Part shown: piece by piece, positions 55,135-64,000 of the stretch
Position numbering within the stretch: the first letter of the stretch is position 1
Layout of the letters: every line of letters starts with the position of its first letter
Origin: Puffinus mauretanicus
Taxonomy: Eukaryota > Chordata > Aves > Procellariiformes > Procellariidae
Assembly: GCA_023333565.1 (NCBI GenBank)
Contig: JAJKFH010001352.1
Location: 62,001 to 126,000, forward strand
DNA length: 64,000 bases
Reading direction: 5' to 3'
Made by a program: the position numbers and the translations under genes
The notes under the pieces: generated by a model
Databases searched by the model: none
The model's input: the letters and a program-made list of their open reading frames with translations, nothing else
What the model was told of the DNA's origin: nothing

Positions 55135-57440
55135 GAATCATTTGCTCTCCGTGCAAGATGAAGTACATCTGAAATCTTGACTTTTTCTTTTTTTTTTTTT
55201 TTAGTGAAATTGGAAAGCTGTTTTATAACTATTTCTATGCATTTATGTTGTTGCTGAGTATGAAGAATTTCTAGTCAGCACCTTGAAGTACTGGTAGAAT
55301 AGATTCTTCTTAAAGAATAATGGACTATTACGGCACAGGAAATTGAAAATAAGCATGGAACAAAAGTAAAACCTTTTATTTTAAAAATATAGACACCTTT
55401 TCACCTAGTAATATCCTTTTCATTAAGAAAACATAAGTGAATATGTATGACTTTGCCCCTGCTATATTAGGAAGTGAGTGTGTTTTCACAGGTATGCTAA
55501 CTTATTTTCTGTTCTTAATGTAATAAATAATCATTCAGTTAATTCAGGGAATAATAGTTAATAACAGACTTTTCTAAATCTGTTTTTATATCATTTAACG
55601 TAACCTGTGGATTTGGGAAGTAAAAGATGCCAAGCAGGAAATTCATTTTCAATTACTAACCACCACGCCCACACACACATTCTCAATGAAAACAGACTGA
55701 TGTGACAAAGTCTATATGATTGTATTTGCCTCCTTTAAGTGCAGAATACCACTTTTACATTATACTTAATTTAAGTGAATACCTACCTCAGGCAAGTGCT
55801 CTTTCTTTGTTTCTTGTTCTCCATCTTCATTTTCAGAGTCGTGTCTTTTTTTCTTCTGTTAGAGGTAGTCAGTTAAGTGTTCACTTAAGGAAGAACATAT
55901 TCTATGTCAGAACTCACATTTACTAGATACACTTCAAATTTTGAAGGAATCTGTTTTCAGAAACTGTTAATTCTTGCCATTTTGTCAACTTGTATGTGCA
56001 AATGTGTTTTTTTTTTATTTATGTGATGTGAATATTCCTTCAGAATTGTTTACTTATCATCTTTTTTAAAAAAATATTCTAAATTTATCAGGAAAGGGCA
56101 CGAGTGGGATACAATATTTGCCTTTGAGTCACTGCTGAGACTAACTGCAGCTGTTTTTAAATTAGTTTGCTAAATAATTATATCACTAATTATGATTAAG
56201 AGAAAATTCAAATCCCCACTTTGCTACAGTTTCCATGACAAACAGGTTCATAAAGAAACCACAGAAAATACATGTGTAGAAAACGGTAAAGATATATCCT
56301 GGATCTGATATCTCCTCTTATGAAGAAATGAATAAAAGGAGAAACTCAATTGGAGTTAAGGCAAAATATCTCAAAGTATTTACACAAAGTTCTAAATTCT
56401 GATTTAAATAAAGAGCTAAAAAAAACCAATCTACACAACCTTTAACTCCATCCATAGATTTAAATCTGTTGCTTTTTAATTAGTTCATAAATGTGTGGAC
56501 AAAGGAATTATTACATACATGGAGCTTTATGTATTTCTCTCAGCTCTTTCCACTTACCTTGCTTTGTAAAATGAACCCCACTTTTTGTGCCTTATGAACA
56601 CCTATATGATTCCACCATTTTATTTTTAAATGACAGTTTTAAATCCCTAAGTAACAATTCTTTTTTCTTTTCTTTTTTTCTAAAGGAAGTAATGTTAAAA
56701 ACTTGACTCATGACCCTGAACAGAATTAAACCATATGTGATATTTTATTTATGAAATGTTATGCATCTTGAAGCCTATACAAGCATAAGATTGGATTGCA
56801 ATTGTCTATTTCCACATAATACAATGTTTATTGATTACTGTGGGAACTAGATATAGCTGTTCTTCTTGTTCTGTGTCTGTATGCTTTAAGAACTTTTCAA
56901 GTTGCCTGTTATGTTGTGTGAGTTTGTCTGAATTAGATCCAAAGCTGTGCTTACAAAATGGATCTTTTATCATTTGTTGTCACCCCCTTCTCTAATAAAA
57001 TCCACCAGATGCAAAACAAGTCTAATACTTGCAAATTTTGCAAAATACTTTCATAAAATTTTTTTTTTTTTAATGAGATTTTGTGCGACTTACCCTTGGG
57101 CTTTTCCATCAACTTTACAGACAAGGTGGTAGCCTGATCTGAGTAAATAAAGGCAAACTAAGGAAGACAATGGAGAACTGAATTGATGTGATGTCTTTCT
57201 TCATTTCAACATGTGTTTCTGATTAGTTAAAATACTGTAGGAGTTTTATATATAGCTATGTGTTTTGGGTTAAACTTTATCTTTGAGAACTGGTCTGTCT
57301 TCTGATTGAAACTGCACGTGTATACCTCATACTCTCTTACTGTTTTGCCTACAAATTGGTTGGTTGCTTTAAGAAGCATGTGTAAATTTATCATCTAACT
57401 GTGCTTTATTGTTTCATACACAAATCTGTATATCCAGACC

Positions 57441-57507
57441 TCACAGAACAGAATCGTGCAGAATCATTCAGGTTAGATGGGACCTCAGATCTTCTATTCC
57501 ATATAAA
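57441..57507 (-). mobile_element. Short CR1 3'-end remnant, reverse orientation
   Basis: CAGAATCATTCAGGTTAGAT and GGGACCTCAGATCTTCTATTCC match the conserved CR1 3' end in reverse complement. It is a fragment of roughly 65 bp, 250 bp upstream of a second such fragment, possibly from a separate insertion. Confidence 0.65.
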
Positions 57508-57755
57508 ATGAAATTGAGATGTATAAAACAAATAAACAAAATTCTGAGTTTTTTATTTGAAGAACTTTGTCTAATTGGATAAGAATTAGTCTGTAAAATT
57601 CATGACAAAAGCTAGAGAGAGAAAAAAGGGAGTGAATAAATTTACAATGACTTTTAATAGTTATAATTGGTTACATATATCAAGTAATCTGTATCAATTT
57701 TTATAATAGTTGCTAAATAATACCAAGACAGATTTGGTGCAATTATATCTTGAAT

Positions 57756-57868
57756 TAGAATCATAAAATGATAGAACGGTTTGGGTTGGAAAGGACCTTT
57801 ATAGGTCATCTAGTTTCAAACCCCTGCCTTGGACAAGGACATCCTTCACTAGATCAGTTGCTCAAATG
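57756..57868 (-). mobile_element. CR1 LINE 3'-end fragment, reverse orientation, just upstream of an exon
   Basis: AGAATCATAAAATGATAGAA followed by GGTTTGGGTTGGAAAGGACC, a CATCTAGTTTCAAACCCCTG segment and ACTAGATCAGTTGCTCAAA is the reverse complement of a CR1 3' end. Its terminal repeat sits on the left. It ends about 71 bp before the acceptor of the second visible exon. Confidence 0.85.
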
Positions 57869-57938
57869 AATTAATTCATTTTTGCATATACAAGTTTTCT
57901 GTTAACTTGCTTCTTTCAATCTTTTTTGTTCTTTTTAA

Positions 57939-64000
<6,062 letters not shown>

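Overview
The window reads as nuclear DNA from a bird. It is AT-rich and almost free of long reading frames. It carries CR1 LINE copies ending in the avian-type ATTCTATG tail, and five solo LTRs of an endogenous retrovirus family that is common in bird genomes. No bacterial-style gene packing, rRNA, tRNA or CRISPR array is visible.

The only convincing host gene is on the + strand: two consecutive exons of a contactin-associated protein-like (CASPR/neurexin superfamily) gene, closest from memory to CNTNAP4 with CNTNAP3 as the alternative. The first exon (23725-23835, 111 bp) and the second (57940-58133, 194 bp) join in frame and encode the start of the extracellular discoidin (F5/8 type C) domain. 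Everything else is intron: about 23.7 kb of the upstream intron, a complete 34.1 kb intron between the exons, and about 5.9 kb of the downstream intron. The signal-peptide exon and the rest of the discoidin domain lie outside the window.

The introns hold most of the readable structure. Five solo LTRs (2689-3239, 6251-6821, 13054-13568, 45429-46006, 53237-53755) lie in both orientations, each flanked by a different perfect 5-bp target-site duplication. Two CR1 copies are nested at about 20840-21774. Short reverse-strand CR1 remnants lie just upstream of the second exon, and two very old CR1 relics lie at about 12262-12460 and 26855-27115. A diverged pair of ~200-bp repeats lies 959 bp apart (7785-7985 and 8744-8942). 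Simple repeats are scattered throughout. A block at about 51.3-55.1 kb looks richer in G+C than its surroundings and is unassigned.

I find no novel multi-gene system. The most informative observations are the LTR set (shared CRE-like site decaying by CpG loss, one LTR with a different R/U5-proximal segment), the nested CR1 pair, the duplicated 200-bp element, and the in-frame 111-bp exon next to a 34-kb intron.
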